In this document: positions 22,683 through 31,618 of the stretch, piece by piece | Layout of the letters: each line of letters starts with the position of its first letter | Numbering within the stretch: position 1 is the first letter of the stretch | Source of the DNA: Enterococcus lemanii | GTDB lineage: Bacteria > Bacillota > Bacilli > Lactobacillales > Enterococcaceae | Reading direction: 5' to 3' | DNA: 64,000 nucleotides | NCBI RefSeq assembly: GCF_016909125.1 | Contig: NZ_JAFBFD010000006.1 | Location: 1-64,000 of the forward strand | Program-made: the position numbers and the translations under genes | The notes under the pieces: generated by a model | Seen by the model: only the letters and a program-made list of their open reading frames with translations | Database searches by the model: none | What the model was told of the DNA's origin: nothing

Positions 22683-24027
22683 ACAACAAATGCTTCCTAT
22701 TGAAAAAGTATTTCGTGATCCCGTTCATAACTATATTCACGTACAACATCGGGTCATTGCCGATTTAATTAATACGAAAGAATTCCAACGATTACGCCGA
22801 ATTAAGCAGCTTGGGACAACTTCTTTTACCTTTCACGGAGCAGAACATAGCCGATTTGCGCACTCGTTAGGCGTCTATGAAATTACTCGTAGAATTTGCG
22901 ATATTTTCCAACGTAATTATTCCATTGAAAAAATCGGTCAGAAAGGTTGGAATGATCAAGAACGATTAGTCACTTTGTGCGCTGCCTTATTACATGATGT
23001 TGGCCATGGTCCTTATTCGCATACTTTTGAACATATCTTTAAAACAAATCATGAGCAATTAACCGTTCAAATCATTTGTTCTCCTGAAACAGAAATTTAT
23101 CAAGTTTTAAATCAAGTGGAACACGGTTTTCCCGAGAAGGTGGCTAGTGTCATTCAAAAAACTTACCCCAACCCCCAAGTTGTCCAAATGATTTCTAGTC
23201 AAATTGATGCTGATCGGATGGATTATCTCTTGCGTGACGCCTACTTTACTGGAACTGAATATGGTACTTTTGACTTGACGCGGATTTTAAGAGTCATTCG
23301 TCCTTATGATGGTGGGATAACTTTTGCCATTAACGGGATGCATGCCGTCGAAGACTATATTGTTAGTCGCTACCAGATGTACGCACAAGTTTATTTCCAT
23401 CCAACTTCTCGCGGAATGGAAGTTTTACTGGAACATTTATTAAAGCGAGCAAAAGAGTACTACCAACTAAACAAAGAGCTCTTTTTTTGCAAGGCTCCTC
23501 TGCTTGTTCCTTTTTTTGAAGAATCATTTACTATCAGTGATTACCTCAGACTGGATGATGGCGTTTTAAATACTTACTTTAACCATTGGCTTGACGAACC
23601 GGATGCATTATTAACTGATTTGGCTTCACGCTTTTTAAATCGAAAACCACTAAAGTCTTGCCGATTCCAAGACCCAACGCAACGGCCTCTCGTTGCGTCT
23701 ATGCAACAACTTGTTGAAAAAGTTGGCTACAATCCAACTTATTATACCGCGACTCATTCGAGTTTCGATTTGCCCTATGACTTTTATCGACCAGAATCAA
23801 ATAAGCAACGAACCCAAATCGAACTCCAACAAAATGACGGAACTTTCGTCGAGCTTTCACAAGCAAGTCAACTAGTCAAAGCGATTGCCGGTCAAGGCCA
23901 AGGCGACCATCGTTTTTATTTCCCAAAAGAAATGGTTGACCTTTCTATGCAAGCCAACTATGATTTATTTGGAGCAACTTATAATGAATTTAAAGCCCAT
24001 ATTCATAATGGCGCTTTAACTGAATAG
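22666..24027 (+). CDS. ywfO: HD-domain dNTP triphosphohydrolase (YwfO / EF1143-like)
   Basis: This HD-superfamily protein closely resembles, from memory, E. faecalis EF1143, a tetrameric allosteric dNTPase. The metal-binding histidine-aspartate motifs are GAEHSRFAHSLGV (about 57-69) and AALLHDVGHGPYSHTFEH (about 107-124), with a further aspartate in SSQIDADRMDYLLRDAYF (about 181-198). There are 453 residues, the expected length. Translation starts after an AGGAGG SD site within the end of lipL. It converts dNTPs to nucleosides and triphosphate and so adjusts nucleotide pools. Confidence 0.93.
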   Translation: MNQPYKQQMLPIEKVFRDPVHNYIHVQHRVIADLINTKEFQRLRRIKQLGTTSFTFHGAEHSRFAHSLGVYEITRRICDIFQRNYSIEKIGQKGWNDQERLVTLCAALLHDVGHGPYSHTFEHIFKTNHEQLTVQIICSPETEIYQVLNQVEHGFPEKVASVIQKTYPNPQVVQMISSQIDADRMDYLLRDAYFTGTEYGTFDLTRILRVIRPYDGGITFAINGMHAVEDYIVSRYQMYAQVYFHPTSRGMEVLLEHLLKRAKEYYQLNKELFFCKAPLLVPFFEESFTISDYLRLDDGVLNTYFNHWLDEPDALLTDLASRFLNRKPLKSCRFQDPTQRPLVASMQQLVEKVGYNPTYYTATHSSFDLPYDFYRPESNKQRTQIELQQNDGTFVELSQASQLVKAIAGQGQGDHRFYFPKEMVDLSMQANYDLFGATYNEFKAHIHNGALTE

Positions 24028-24045
24028 ACTACTGGAGGAGAAATT

Positions 24046-24852
24046 TTGATTAAATTAATTGCAATTGATATTGATGGAACGCTTCTTAACAGCCATCACC
24101 AACTAACAGATGAAGTGAAAGTGGCTTTAAAAAAAGCCGAAGAAAAAGGGGTGAAAATCGTCTTATGTACGGGACGTCCTTTAACAGGTGTTCAAGATTT
24201 AATTGAAGAACTTGATTTATTTGGTGAAAATGACTATGTTGTGACTTATAATGGTTCTTTGATTCAAAAAACAAAAACAAAAGAAATTGTTTCAAAATTT
24301 GAATTAACTTATGACGATTACTTAGCAATTGATACATTGGCGAGAAAGTTAAATGTTCACTTACATACTGAAACAGCGGATACCATGTACACTTCAAATC
24401 GTGACATTAGCCGTTATACTGTCTTAGAATCTTATCTCGTTAATATGCCTTTGAAATTCCGTACTCAAGACGAAATGAATGCAGAATTAAACATTCTTAA
24501 AATGATGATGATTGATGAACCTGAAATTTTAGAACGGATTCAACCACTCATTCCAGCTGAATTTTATGAGCAGTATACCATTGTGAAAAGTGCGCCTTAT
24601 TTCTTAGAATTTTTAAATAAAAAAGTAAATAAAGGAGCTGCAGTAAAACGTTTAGCTGAACAACTTAATATTCAACCGAGCGAAGTAATGGCTTTAGGTG
24701 ATAATGAAAATGATTTACCTATGATTGAATATGCGGGTATTGGTATCGCCATGGCCAACGCAACCGAAAACGTTAAAAAAGCAGCCAGTTTTATTACTAC
24801 TTCAAATGACGAACATGGTGTTGCTGTAGCGATTGAAAAATTTGTTTTATAA
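24046..24852 (+). CDS. Cof-type HAD-IIB sugar-phosphate phosphatase (YidA-like)
   Basis: The 268-residue enzyme is a HAD-superfamily hydrolase of the Cof/YidA group. Motif I is IDIDGTLL (residues 6-13), motif II is in VLCTGRP (about 40), and motif IV is MALGDNENDLPMIEYAG (about 212-228). The cap domain between them is the IIB type. Such enzymes dephosphorylate sugar phosphates with broad specificity. The start is TTG, seven bases after GGAGGAG. It is the third gene of the lipL operon. Confidence 0.87.
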   Translation: MIKLIAIDIDGTLLNSHHQLTDEVKVALKKAEEKGVKIVLCTGRPLTGVQDLIEELDLFGENDYVVTYNGSLIQKTKTKEIVSKFELTYDDYLAIDTLARKLNVHLHTETADTMYTSNRDISRYTVLESYLVNMPLKFRTQDEMNAELNILKMMMIDEPEILERIQPLIPAEFYEQYTIVKSAPYFLEFLNKKVNKGAAVKRLAEQLNIQPSEVMALGDNENDLPMIEYAGIGIAMANATENVKKAASFITTSNDEHGVAVAIEKFVL

Positions 24853-24942
24853 TGAATACGCTCGACCGAATGCGTTTTATTGGTAAAGTTATTCCTTAAG
24901 TTTTTTAATTAACAAAAAGTCATTGGTTCTTTCTGTTCACTA

Positions 24943-24991
24943 AAAAAGAGGCCAAAAGAAATTATTTTAAATTTCTTTTGGCCTCTTTTTA
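24943..24991. terminator. Bidirectional terminator between HAD gene and Nudix gene
   Basis: A long perfect inverted repeat (AAAAAGAGGCCAAAAGAAAT / ATTTCTTTTGGCCTCTTTTT) serves both convergent genes. Confidence 0.9.
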
Positions 24992-25028
24992 TAATAGAAA
25001 ACGAATATTTAGCGCGTTTAAAACACCC

Positions 25029-25490
25029 TTAGTGCGCCGTCGAGTGCTCGTTTTTGATGAGCCACTGCTTGACCGCCCACTGATGGCTCCCTCTTTTTAA
25101 CAATTTTAAAGCTTCAGTTGGAGTAACCCAAGCAAGCTGGTTCGTTTTTTCTGTTGGTTCTGCAACACGCTTCCAAGTAGTCACCTCATAAAAATAACCC
25201 GGGTGATAAAAATAAGTGTTGCGATGACGCGAATAAAAATGTTCAACTGCTTCCCCGAAATACGTCGCAATTTCAACTTCAAAACCTAATTCTTCTAACA
25301 TTTCACGATGAATAGCTGCAAAATGATCTTCACCAGCTTCTATTTCGCCTCCTGGTAAAAAATAAGCACCATTAGGAGCTTGAACCAATATAATCTTTTC
25401 TTTATTTAACTGCGGAACTACAACATAAGCACCACGACGCGTTTGATAGTTTTGATCCTTTTCTTTTTCTCCAAAAGTTGGAATAAGCAT
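25029..25490 (-). CDS. Nudix hydrolase
   Basis: This is a 153-residue Nudix hydrolase, probably cleaving a nucleoside diphosphate derivative. The Nudix box fits G-x5-E-x7-REUxEExGU: it begins GEIEAGE near residue 47, and HREMLEELGF completes it. The substrate cannot be told. It has a GGAGG SD site and is convergent with the HAD gene and divergent from the glyoxalase gene. Confidence 0.88.
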   Translation of the reverse strand: MLIPTFGEKEKDQNYQTRRGAYVVVPQLNKEKIILVQAPNGAYFLPGGEIEAGEDHFAAIHREMLEELGFEVEIATYFGEAVEHFYSRHRNTYFYHPGYFYEVTTWKRVAEPTEKTNQLAWVTPTEALKLLKRGSHQWAVKQWLIKNEHSTAH

Positions 25491-25612
25491 GGTTAACCTC
25501 CAAAGGTTTTCTTCTATATTAACGAATTCTCAATAAATAAACAAGTAAAATTCATTTGTTTGTTACCGTTTTATTAGCAAACATATTTCTATCAACAAAA
25601 AAGAGCTTATGT

Positions 25613-25618
25613 TATGAT
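25613..25618 (+). promoter_or_regulatory. Extended -10 element before gloA
   Basis: TGT TATGAT is an extended -10 hexamer 33 bases before the chosen gloA start. No clear -35 is visible. Confidence 0.45.
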
Positions 25619-25650
25619 AGCTTTAACAACTTGAAAGGATGATGAATACA

Positions 25651-26025
25651 ATGAAAATGGCTCACACTTGTGTCCGTGTTAAAGATTTAAACGCTTCTCT
25701 TGATTTTTATCAAAAAGCTTTTGGTTTTGAAGAAAGTCGTCGCCGTGATTTCCCCGAAGCAAAATTCACACTTGTTTACTTAACGTTACCTGGCGATGGT
25801 TATGAACTAGAATTAACTTACAATTATGATCACCCCGGCTATGACTTAGGTAATGGCTATGGTCATATTGCGATTGCAACAGACGATGTTGCGGTTTTAC
25901 ATCAAAAACATAAAGAAGCTGGCTTTGAGGTAACCGATCTTAAAGGACTACCAGGAGTGCCTCCTTCTTATTACTTTATTATTGATCCAGATGGTTACAA
26001 AGTCGAAGTCATTCGCGCTCGCTAA
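25651..26025 (+). CDS. gloA: Lactoylglutathione lyase / glyoxalase I family
   Basis: The 124-residue vicinal-oxygen-chelate protein has the glyoxalase I form, with the metal ligands plausibly the histidine in MAHTCVRV (residue 5), the glutamate in YELELTYNY, the histidine in YGHIAIA and the glutamate in YKVEVI. It detoxifies methylglyoxal as a thiol adduct. Three in-frame ATG codons lie after AAAGG. I chose the third (25651, MKMAHTCVRVKDL), which fits the family start, though the SD spacing is long. The earlier ATGs would add three or four residues. Confidence 0.85.
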   Translation: MKMAHTCVRVKDLNASLDFYQKAFGFEESRRRDFPEAKFTLVYLTLPGDGYELELTYNYDHPGYDLGNGYGHIAIATDDVAVLHQKHKEAGFEVTDLKGLPGVPPSYYFIIDPDGYKVEVIRAR

Positions 26026-26033
26026 AAATTAGC

Positions 26034-26077
26034 AAAAACCCTATGAAATTCTATTACTTGAATTTCATAGGGTTTTT
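26034..26077. terminator. Bidirectional terminator between convergent gloA and hydrolase gene
   Basis: The arms AAAACCCTATGAAATT and AATTTCATAGGGTTTT around a ten-base loop have T-runs on both sides. Confidence 0.9.
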
Positions 26078-27097
26078 TTAAGCTTCAAAAAAAGCTAGAA
26101 TTTGTTGATAGGCCTTTTGTCTTTCCACTTCGTTTAAGATTTCATGGCGCATATTTAGTATTTCTTCCATGGTTATATTGGTATAACCGATTTTTTCTAA
26201 TGTTTTTTGGGTATCGGCTAATCCTTTTACACCACCAGTTATTTTATCGTCTTCTGAACCACTGAGACTAAAAATAGGCAATGTTGGGTTTTTGCAAGCA
26301 TATTTTTCAATTTGTTTTAATTCATAATCTCCTTGCCAAATCGTATATACACCAATATTGTCATATCCTTCAAGCATTAGTGGGTCATTTGCCACTTTTT
26401 CGAGTTGCTCTTTATCGTGCGTCAACCAATCATAGTCTTTTGAACCAAAGCCAGATAGCTTCTTGATTAGCCAAGAATGACTTTTTTCACCGACGTAACG
26501 ATTTGCAAATTGAGCGAGGTTAATACCTAAAGGCGCTAAATTTTGATAACAAACCGTGCCTGTTAAAAGTAGCTTCTCAATTTTATCATCGTGTTGTTGT
26601 AAATAATTACGAGCTAAAATCGAGCCAAAAGAATGACCATATAAATAAACCGGTAACTCTGGGTACTGCTTTTGAATAAAATCAGTGATGTTCACTTGAT
26701 CTTCAATCATTCGCTCAATTCCTGGCATGTGCCCTAACGGAAATTGTTCATTAACTGATTCACCATGGCCTCGGTTATCACTTGTCACAACAATATAGCC
26801 ATTTTCAGCTAAGTAATTGGCAAAGTCTTGATAGCGATTTTTATGTTCTAAAATCCCATGGATAATTTGCACGACGGCTTTTGGTCGTTGTTTCACATCT
26901 TGGGTGATTGTCAATGCTAAAGGTAAGCCGTCACTACTAACTAAAAATAAGTCTCGCTTGTACGCACCCTCTTGGATTTTTGGCTTTGTTTGATTTTTTA
27001 TTTCAACTGCTTCATTTCGAAATAGAAAATAAGTTAAACCTATACCCGCGCCAACAAGACCGAATGAAAGCAAGCCTTTTTTATGTTTGTTTTTCAT
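26078..27097 (-). CDS. Membrane-anchored alpha/beta hydrolase (lysophospholipase-like)
   Basis: The 339-residue protein begins with a basic stretch and one hydrophobic segment (about residues 9-26) that looks like a membrane anchor or uncleaved signal. The hydrolase domain follows: QIIHGILEHKNRY near residue 78, the nucleophile elbow YGHSFGS near 154, an acid in SGSEDDKITGG near 276 and a histidine in MRHEILNE near 318. This is the monoglyceride lipase/lysophospholipase group. It overlaps the ABC permease gene by four bases, so the three genes are one operon. Confidence 0.8.
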   Translation of the reverse strand: MKNKHKKGLLSFGLVGAGIGLTYFLFRNEAVEIKNQTKPKIQEGAYKRDLFLVSSDGLPLALTITQDVKQRPKAVVQIIHGILEHKNRYQDFANYLAENGYIVVTSDNRGHGESVNEQFPLGHMPGIERMIEDQVNITDFIQKQYPELPVYLYGHSFGSILARNYLQQHDDKIEKLLLTGTVCYQNLAPLGINLAQFANRYVGEKSHSWLIKKLSGFGSKDYDWLTHDKEQLEKVANDPLMLEGYDNIGVYTIWQGDYELKQIEKYACKNPTLPIFSLSGSEDDKITGGVKGLADTQKTLEKIGYTNITMEEILNMRHEILNEVERQKAYQQILAFFEA

Positions 27098-28368
27098 TTG
27101 CGTTTACCTTCCTTATGATTATTTTGATATTTCATTAACGAAAATGATTGTTTCAATGCTGCCCAGATACCATTGTCATTGTAAATTAATACATTGGCTT
27201 TATACATTTTTGATGAAAATACAACTAAAATAAAAATACTTAAAAGCAAGAGAAACAGAGAAATAAAGACTTGATTGCTCGAAACAGAGCCATACGCTAA
27301 CCGTATGGGCATCGTGTAAGAAGATAAAAAGGGAATGAACGAACTAACGCGAACAATTAAATGGTCTGGATTCATCGCACCAACCGTTAAGCCAATCATA
27401 TAACCAGCCAAAGATAAATAAGTAACCGGTAAGATTGCTTTGCTGACATCTTCCACTTTGCTAACTAAAGAACCACATAAAGCCGCTAAAACGGCATAAA
27501 TGAATATCCCAAAAAGTAAATAGATTAAGGTGTAACTAAAAAAGCCATTTAAAATGGAAGCAAGAGAATATTCATTAAAAAAGCCAAGAATCAAAGGATT
27601 GTCTTTAAACCAAATAAAAGTAATTCCAGCGCCAATCCCATAAACAACGAGTTGCGTTAAAGCGACTAGTAAAATGCCCGTTAACTTCCCATAAAAATGA
27701 CTACTCGCTGAAACACTCGATAAAATGACTTCCATAATTCGGGTTCCTTTTTCCGAGGCAATTTCTTGAGCGATGATGCTCGCATAAGTAATAATAAAAA
27801 AGAATAAGAGAATCGTACTTGCAAAACTTAAAACCATTCGAAAAGCGCCTAAATCTTTACCCGTTTCTAGTGCACCATTTTGCGTAAAACGAACGGACTT
27901 TGTTTCAAGAGGCACAGCTTGATTTAAACGAGTAACTTCTTCTTGTGTTAGCCCTAATTCTGACGCCCGAACAATTGACTGAAATTGGTTAAGTTGCTGT
28001 TGAACAGTCAGCATCGTGGATTGCGAAAGACTTTCTTCACTTAAAAGTTCAGCCGAAAGAACATCGGCTTCACTGGTAATCAGTAGCAAGCCATCAATTT
28101 CTTTTGCTTTTAATTGTTTTTCTCCCTCTGCTTGTGACAAGATGATCGGTGCTGACGTGTTGGTATTTTGCCAAATTGTTCCGATTTCATCTGCTTGTTC
28201 CGTGATGACTACTCCAATTTTTTCTGTTTCAATGGTTGTTTCTGACATTTTCCCAATAAAGTAAAAGACGCCGACCGCAATAAAAGGAATCACTAACATG
28301 ACAAAAAAAGAAAGAGATTTTACATTTTTCTTATAGACATCTTTCGTAATAATCCAATACTTAGCCAT
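27094..28368 (-). CDS. ABC-2 type exporter permease (NatB/YhaP-like)
   Basis: The 424-residue membrane protein has one N-terminal helix (about 15-35), a large extracytoplasmic domain (about 40-165) and a cluster of five or six helices to the C-terminus, including IAQEIASEKGTRIMEVILSS (about 204-223), the ABC-2/NatB signature region. A GTG at 28377 overlaps the SD, so I start at the ATG at 28368 (MAKYWIITKDVY). It pairs with the ATPase encoded just upstream. The transported substrate is unknown; sodium or drug export is typical for relatives. Confidence 0.85.
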   Translation of the reverse strand: MAKYWIITKDVYKKNVKSLSFFVMLVIPFIAVGVFYFIGKMSETTIETEKIGVVITEQADEIGTIWQNTNTSAPIILSQAEGEKQLKAKEIDGLLLITSEADVLSAELLSEESLSQSTMLTVQQQLNQFQSIVRASELGLTQEEVTRLNQAVPLETKSVRFTQNGALETGKDLGAFRMVLSFASTILLFFFIITYASIIAQEIASEKGTRIMEVILSSVSASSHFYGKLTGILLVALTQLVVYGIGAGITFIWFKDNPLILGFFNEYSLASILNGFFSYTLIYLLFGIFIYAVLAALCGSLVSKVEDVSKAILPVTYLSLAGYMIGLTVGAMNPDHLIVRVSSFIPFLSSYTMPIRLAYGSVSSNQVFISLFLLLLSIFILVVFSSKMYKANVLIYNDNGIWAALKQSFSLMKYQNNHKEGKRK

Positions 28369-29260
28369 TAATTTCACCTGCTTTCAATTTGAAGATTTCT
28401 TCTAACGTTGGTGGCTGTTGGTTAAACATTGGGATATAGCCATTTTTAGTGGCTGCTGCAAAAATATTTTCTCCAACTTCTGGCGACAGCAACGTTAGTT
28501 CAAAACTATCATCTTCTTTTTTGATGACTTCTTTCACACCCGCAAAATTCTCAAGCTCACTTTGGCTTAAATCGGATTCAATGAATAGCTTTGTACGGCC
28601 AAAAGATTGACGAATTTCATGAACAACCCCATTTAAAACGGTTTGCCCATTCTTTAACATAACGAGGTGATCACAAATTTTTTCGACATGATCCATATTG
28701 TGACTAGAAAAAATAATACAGGACCCTTTTTCTTTCAATGATAAGATTCCTTCTTTTAATAATTCCGCATTAACTGGATCAAGCCCACTAAATGGTTCAT
28801 CTAAGATAATCAATTTTGGTTCGTGAATTAAAGTCGAAATTAATTGCACTTTTTGTTGGTTCCCTTTAGATAGTGTTTTAACTTTATCTGTTTTCTTACC
28901 CTTTACTTGAAAACGCGTCATCCATTCATCAATTTTTGGTTCAATTTCTTTTTTAGTCCGCCCTCTCAATTGAGCAAAATATAGGAGTTGATCTTGAATT
29001 GATATTTTAGGGTATAAGCCTCTTTCTTCTGGTAAATAACCAATGAGGTTGTATTCTTTTTTCCCAATTGGTTGTCCGTTCCACCAAATTTCACCGTGAT
29101 CTGCAGTTAAAAAATTTAAAATCAAGCGAAATGTTGTCGTTTTTCCAGCCCCATTTTGACCAATTAGACCTAAAATAGTACCTGGTTCAATTTGAAAAGA
29201 TAAATCCTCTACCGCACAATAGTCCCCAAAGCTTTTCGTTAAGTGTTTCACTTCTAACAT
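28361..29260 (-). CDS. ABC exporter ATP-binding protein (NatA/YhaQ-like)
   Basis: This is the ATPase of the exporter. Walker A is GLIGQNGAGKTT (about 33-44), the signature is LSKGNQQKV (about 133), and Walker B is KLIILDEPFSGLDP (about 151-164). The C-terminal DUF4162-like extension is typical of this subfamily. A GTG at 29269 overlaps AAAGGG, so the ATG at 29260 (MLEVKHLTKSFG, 299 residues) is used. It overlaps the permease gene by eight bases. Confidence 0.9.
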   Translation of the reverse strand: MLEVKHLTKSFGDYCAVEDLSFQIEPGTILGLIGQNGAGKTTTFRLILNFLTADHGEIWWNGQPIGKKEYNLIGYLPEERGLYPKISIQDQLLYFAQLRGRTKKEIEPKIDEWMTRFQVKGKKTDKVKTLSKGNQQKVQLISTLIHEPKLIILDEPFSGLDPVNAELLKEGILSLKEKGSCIIFSSHNMDHVEKICDHLVMLKNGQTVLNGVVHEIRQSFGRTKLFIESDLSQSELENFAGVKEVIKKEDDSFELTLLSPEVGENIFAAATKNGYIPMFNQQPPTLEEIFKLKAGEING

Positions 29261-29303
29261 CTTTCTCACCCTTTCTTTACAAATAAATTATAACATTCTT
29301 TTT

Positions 29304-31115
29304 TTATTTGCTTAATCCATCTTTAGACGTATTTTCATTTCCTTTATGAAGGCTTTCATAAACATTTTGGGCAACTTTACTCGGTAATCCAATGGCAGTG
29401 AGTTCGGAAATACTTGCCTGTTGGATATTTTTTAAAGATTTAAATTCTTTTAATAATATTTTTTTTCGTTTTGGTCCTAAACCTTCAATACCATCTAATT
29501 TAGAAGCAAAACTCGTCTTACTTCGCAACTGTCGATGAAAAGTAATTGCAAATCGATGGACTTCCTCTTGAATGCGTTGCAACAAAAAAAACTCTGTTGA
29601 ATTCCTTTTTAAAGGAACGACTGAAAGAGGCTCTCCAAAGAGTAACTCACTTGTTTTATGTTTTTCATTTTTAGCTAAACCAGCGATTGGCAAATCAATG
29701 CCTAATTGATTGCTAAGTACGTCACGAGCTACTTCAACTTGACCTTTTCCTCCATCAATCACGACTAAATCTGGTAATGGCTGTCCTTCTTTTAGCACCC
29801 GAGAATAGCGCCGATAAATAACTTCTGCCATTGAAGCATAATCGTCTGGCCCTTTAACCGTTTTTATTTTATATTTACGATACTCATTACGAGCTGGTTT
29901 GCCATCAATAAAAACGACCATCGCAGAAACTGGATCTGTCCCCATAGTATTCGAGTTATCAAAGGCTTCAATTCGAATCGGTGTCGGTATTTGAAGAATA
30001 GCACCTAATTTTTGAACTGCACCAAGCGTTCGTTCTTCTTTTCTTTCAATTAGTTGAAACTTTTCAGTCAAAGCAATTCGAGCATTCTTATTTGCTAATT
30101 CAACTAACTTCTTTTTTTCACCACGTTGAGGCTGAAGAATTTTAGTTGCAACAAGGGCCTCGACACTTGAGCGATCAATTTCAGTTGGAATTAAAATTTC
30201 TTTTGGTATAAAATGTTCATTTCTTCGATAAAATTGACCAATGAAAGTTAAAAAATCTTCCGTTGCTTCATTATAAAATGGAAAAATTGATACATCTCGT
30301 TCAATTAATTTTCCTTGGCGAACAAAAAAGACTTGGACACACATCCACCCTTTATCAATCGCATAACCGAAAACATCTCGGTTAACAAAGTCGGCTTTCG
30401 TCATTTTTTGTTTGGTCATAATTGTTTCAATCGCATAAATTTGATCACGAAATTCGGCAGCTTGTTCAAATGCCATTTCTTCAGCAGCTTTTGCCATTTT
30501 CAATTGAATTTTATTTTCAATTTCTTGATAATCACCATTTAAAAAACGTTTTATTTCTTCAACAATGTCACGATAAACTTGTGGATCAACTTGAAAATGA
30601 TACGGACATAAACATTGACCGAGATGATAGTACAAACAAGGGCGTTTCGTGTTGCTTGGTCCGCATTTAACTAAAGGAAATAACCGATCTAACAATTTCT
30701 TTATTTCATTGGCTGCCCCAACATCGGGATAAGGGCCAAAATACAAAGCCTTGTCCTTTAAAACTTTACGTGTAATTAATAAGCGTGGGTATTTTTCATT
30801 GGTAATTTTTAAAAAAGGATAGGATTTATCATCTTTTAACATAATATTGTATTTTGGATTATTTTTTTGAATTAAATTAATTTCAAGCAATAATGCTTCA
30901 ATATTAGATTCCGTTACAATGTATTCAAAATCAGCAATTTCACTGACTAAACGTGTTGTTTTTGTATCGTGGCTCCCCGTAAAGTAAGAACGGACACGAT
31001 TTTTTAGCACTTTTGCTTTTCCAACATAAATGATGGTTCCATTTTGGTCTTTCATCAAATAACAGCCCGGTTGGTCAGGTAAAAGAGCTAGTTTATGTTG
31101 AATTTTATCATTCAT
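29304..31115 (-). CDS. uvrC: Excinuclease ABC subunit C
   Basis: UvrC makes both incisions in nucleotide excision repair. The GIY-YIG nuclease domain is at the N-terminus ([19 protein letters not shown]), a UVR coiled-coil lies near 200-235, and an RNase H-like nuclease domain with FDNSN...DP and VIDGGKGQ (about 385-460) precedes C-terminal helix-hairpin-helix repeats ([14 protein letters not shown]). Upstream in-frame starts at 31151 (TTG) and 31124 lie within or near the -10 element, so the ATG at 31115 ([17 protein letters not shown], 603 residues) is preferred and matches the family. Confidence 0.94.
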   Translation of the reverse strand: MNDKIQHKLALLPDQPGCYLMKDQNGTIIYVGKAKVLKNRVRSYFTGSHDTKTTRLVSEIADFEYIVTESNIEALLLEINLIQKNNPKYNIMLKDDKSYPFLKITNEKYPRLLITRKVLKDKALYFGPYPDVGAANEIKKLLDRLFPLVKCGPSNTKRPCLYYHLGQCLCPYHFQVDPQVYRDIVEEIKRFLNGDYQEIENKIQLKMAKAAEEMAFEQAAEFRDQIYAIETIMTKQKMTKADFVNRDVFGYAIDKGWMCVQVFFVRQGKLIERDVSIFPFYNEATEDFLTFIGQFYRRNEHFIPKEILIPTEIDRSSVEALVATKILQPQRGEKKKLVELANKNARIALTEKFQLIERKEERTLGAVQKLGAILQIPTPIRIEAFDNSNTMGTDPVSAMVVFIDGKPARNEYRKYKIKTVKGPDDYASMAEVIYRRYSRVLKEGQPLPDLVVIDGGKGQVEVARDVLSNQLGIDLPIAGLAKNEKHKTSELLFGEPLSVVPLKRNSTEFFLLQRIQEEVHRFAITFHRQLRSKTSFASKLDGIEGLGPKRKKILLKEFKSLKNIQQASISELTAIGLPSKVAQNVYESLHKGNENTSKDGLSK

Positions 31116-31150
31116 TTTACTCATTCCATTCTGATTAAACTTCTTTGTCA

Positions 31151-31156
31151 ATTATA
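31151..31156 (-). promoter_or_regulatory. -10 element before uvrC
   Basis: A perfect TATAAT lies 36 bases upstream of the chosen uvrC start. The matching -35 is weak. If used, transcription begins near 31144, which excludes the longer TTG-initiated reading. Confidence 0.5.
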
Positions 31157-31180
31157 CCATGAAGTATAAAACCGCAAAGA

Positions 31181-31214
31181 AAAGAGCCTAAAATCTTATG
31201 ACTTTAGGCTCTTT
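31181..31214 (-). terminator. Terminator after trxA
   Basis: The arms AAAGAGCCTAAA and TTTAGGCTCTTT with a ten-base loop and a U-run on the minus strand lie just beyond the trxA stop codon. Confidence 0.88.
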
Positions 31215-31222
31215 TTATTCTC

Positions 31223-31537
31223 TTATAAATAAGGGGCAATCATTGCTTCTAGTTGCTCTTTTGTTTGGACGCCAATTGCTTTTTCAACGACTTGTCCATC
31301 TTTTTTCAAAATTAAAGTTGGAATACTCATAATTCCAAAAGAAGCTGGTGTAGCAGAATTTGCATCTACGTCCATTTTCGTTACTTTTAATTGCTCTTCA
31401 TCATAAGCTTGACTTAATTGATCTAAAATCGGTGCTTGCATTCGACAAGGACCACACCATGTCGCCCAAAAATCAATTAAAACTAAACCTTTATCTGTTT
31501 CTTGTGCAAATGTTGCATCCGTAATTTCTTTTGCCAT
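31223..31537 (-). CDS. trxA: Thioredoxin
   Basis: The 104-residue thioredoxin reduces protein disulfides with electrons from thioredoxin reductase. The active site is FWATWCGPCRMQAP (about 26-39), and the cis-proline region is SIPTLILKKDG (about 73-83). The chosen ATG (31537) follows a TGGAGGG SD site by eight bases. An upstream ATG would add 12 residues without an SD site. It lies between mutS2 and uvrC, a common order in lactic acid bacteria. Confidence 0.96.
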   Translation of the reverse strand: MAKEITDATFAQETDKGLVLIDFWATWCGPCRMQAPILDQLSQAYDEEQLKVTKMDVDANSATPASFGIMSIPTLILKKDGQVVEKAIGVQTKEQLEAMIAPYL

Positions 31538-31618
31538 CAAATATCCCTCCATATTCTGTTGAAAGTATAGCACTGATTTATTTTTTTGCCTACTTTCTTG
31601 CCTCTTATCAAATAAGTT

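Noticed and set aside
31116-31151. Longer uvrC start (TTG at 31151)
   Set aside because: It begins inside the TATAAT element and lacks an SD site; the ATG at 31115 fits the family.
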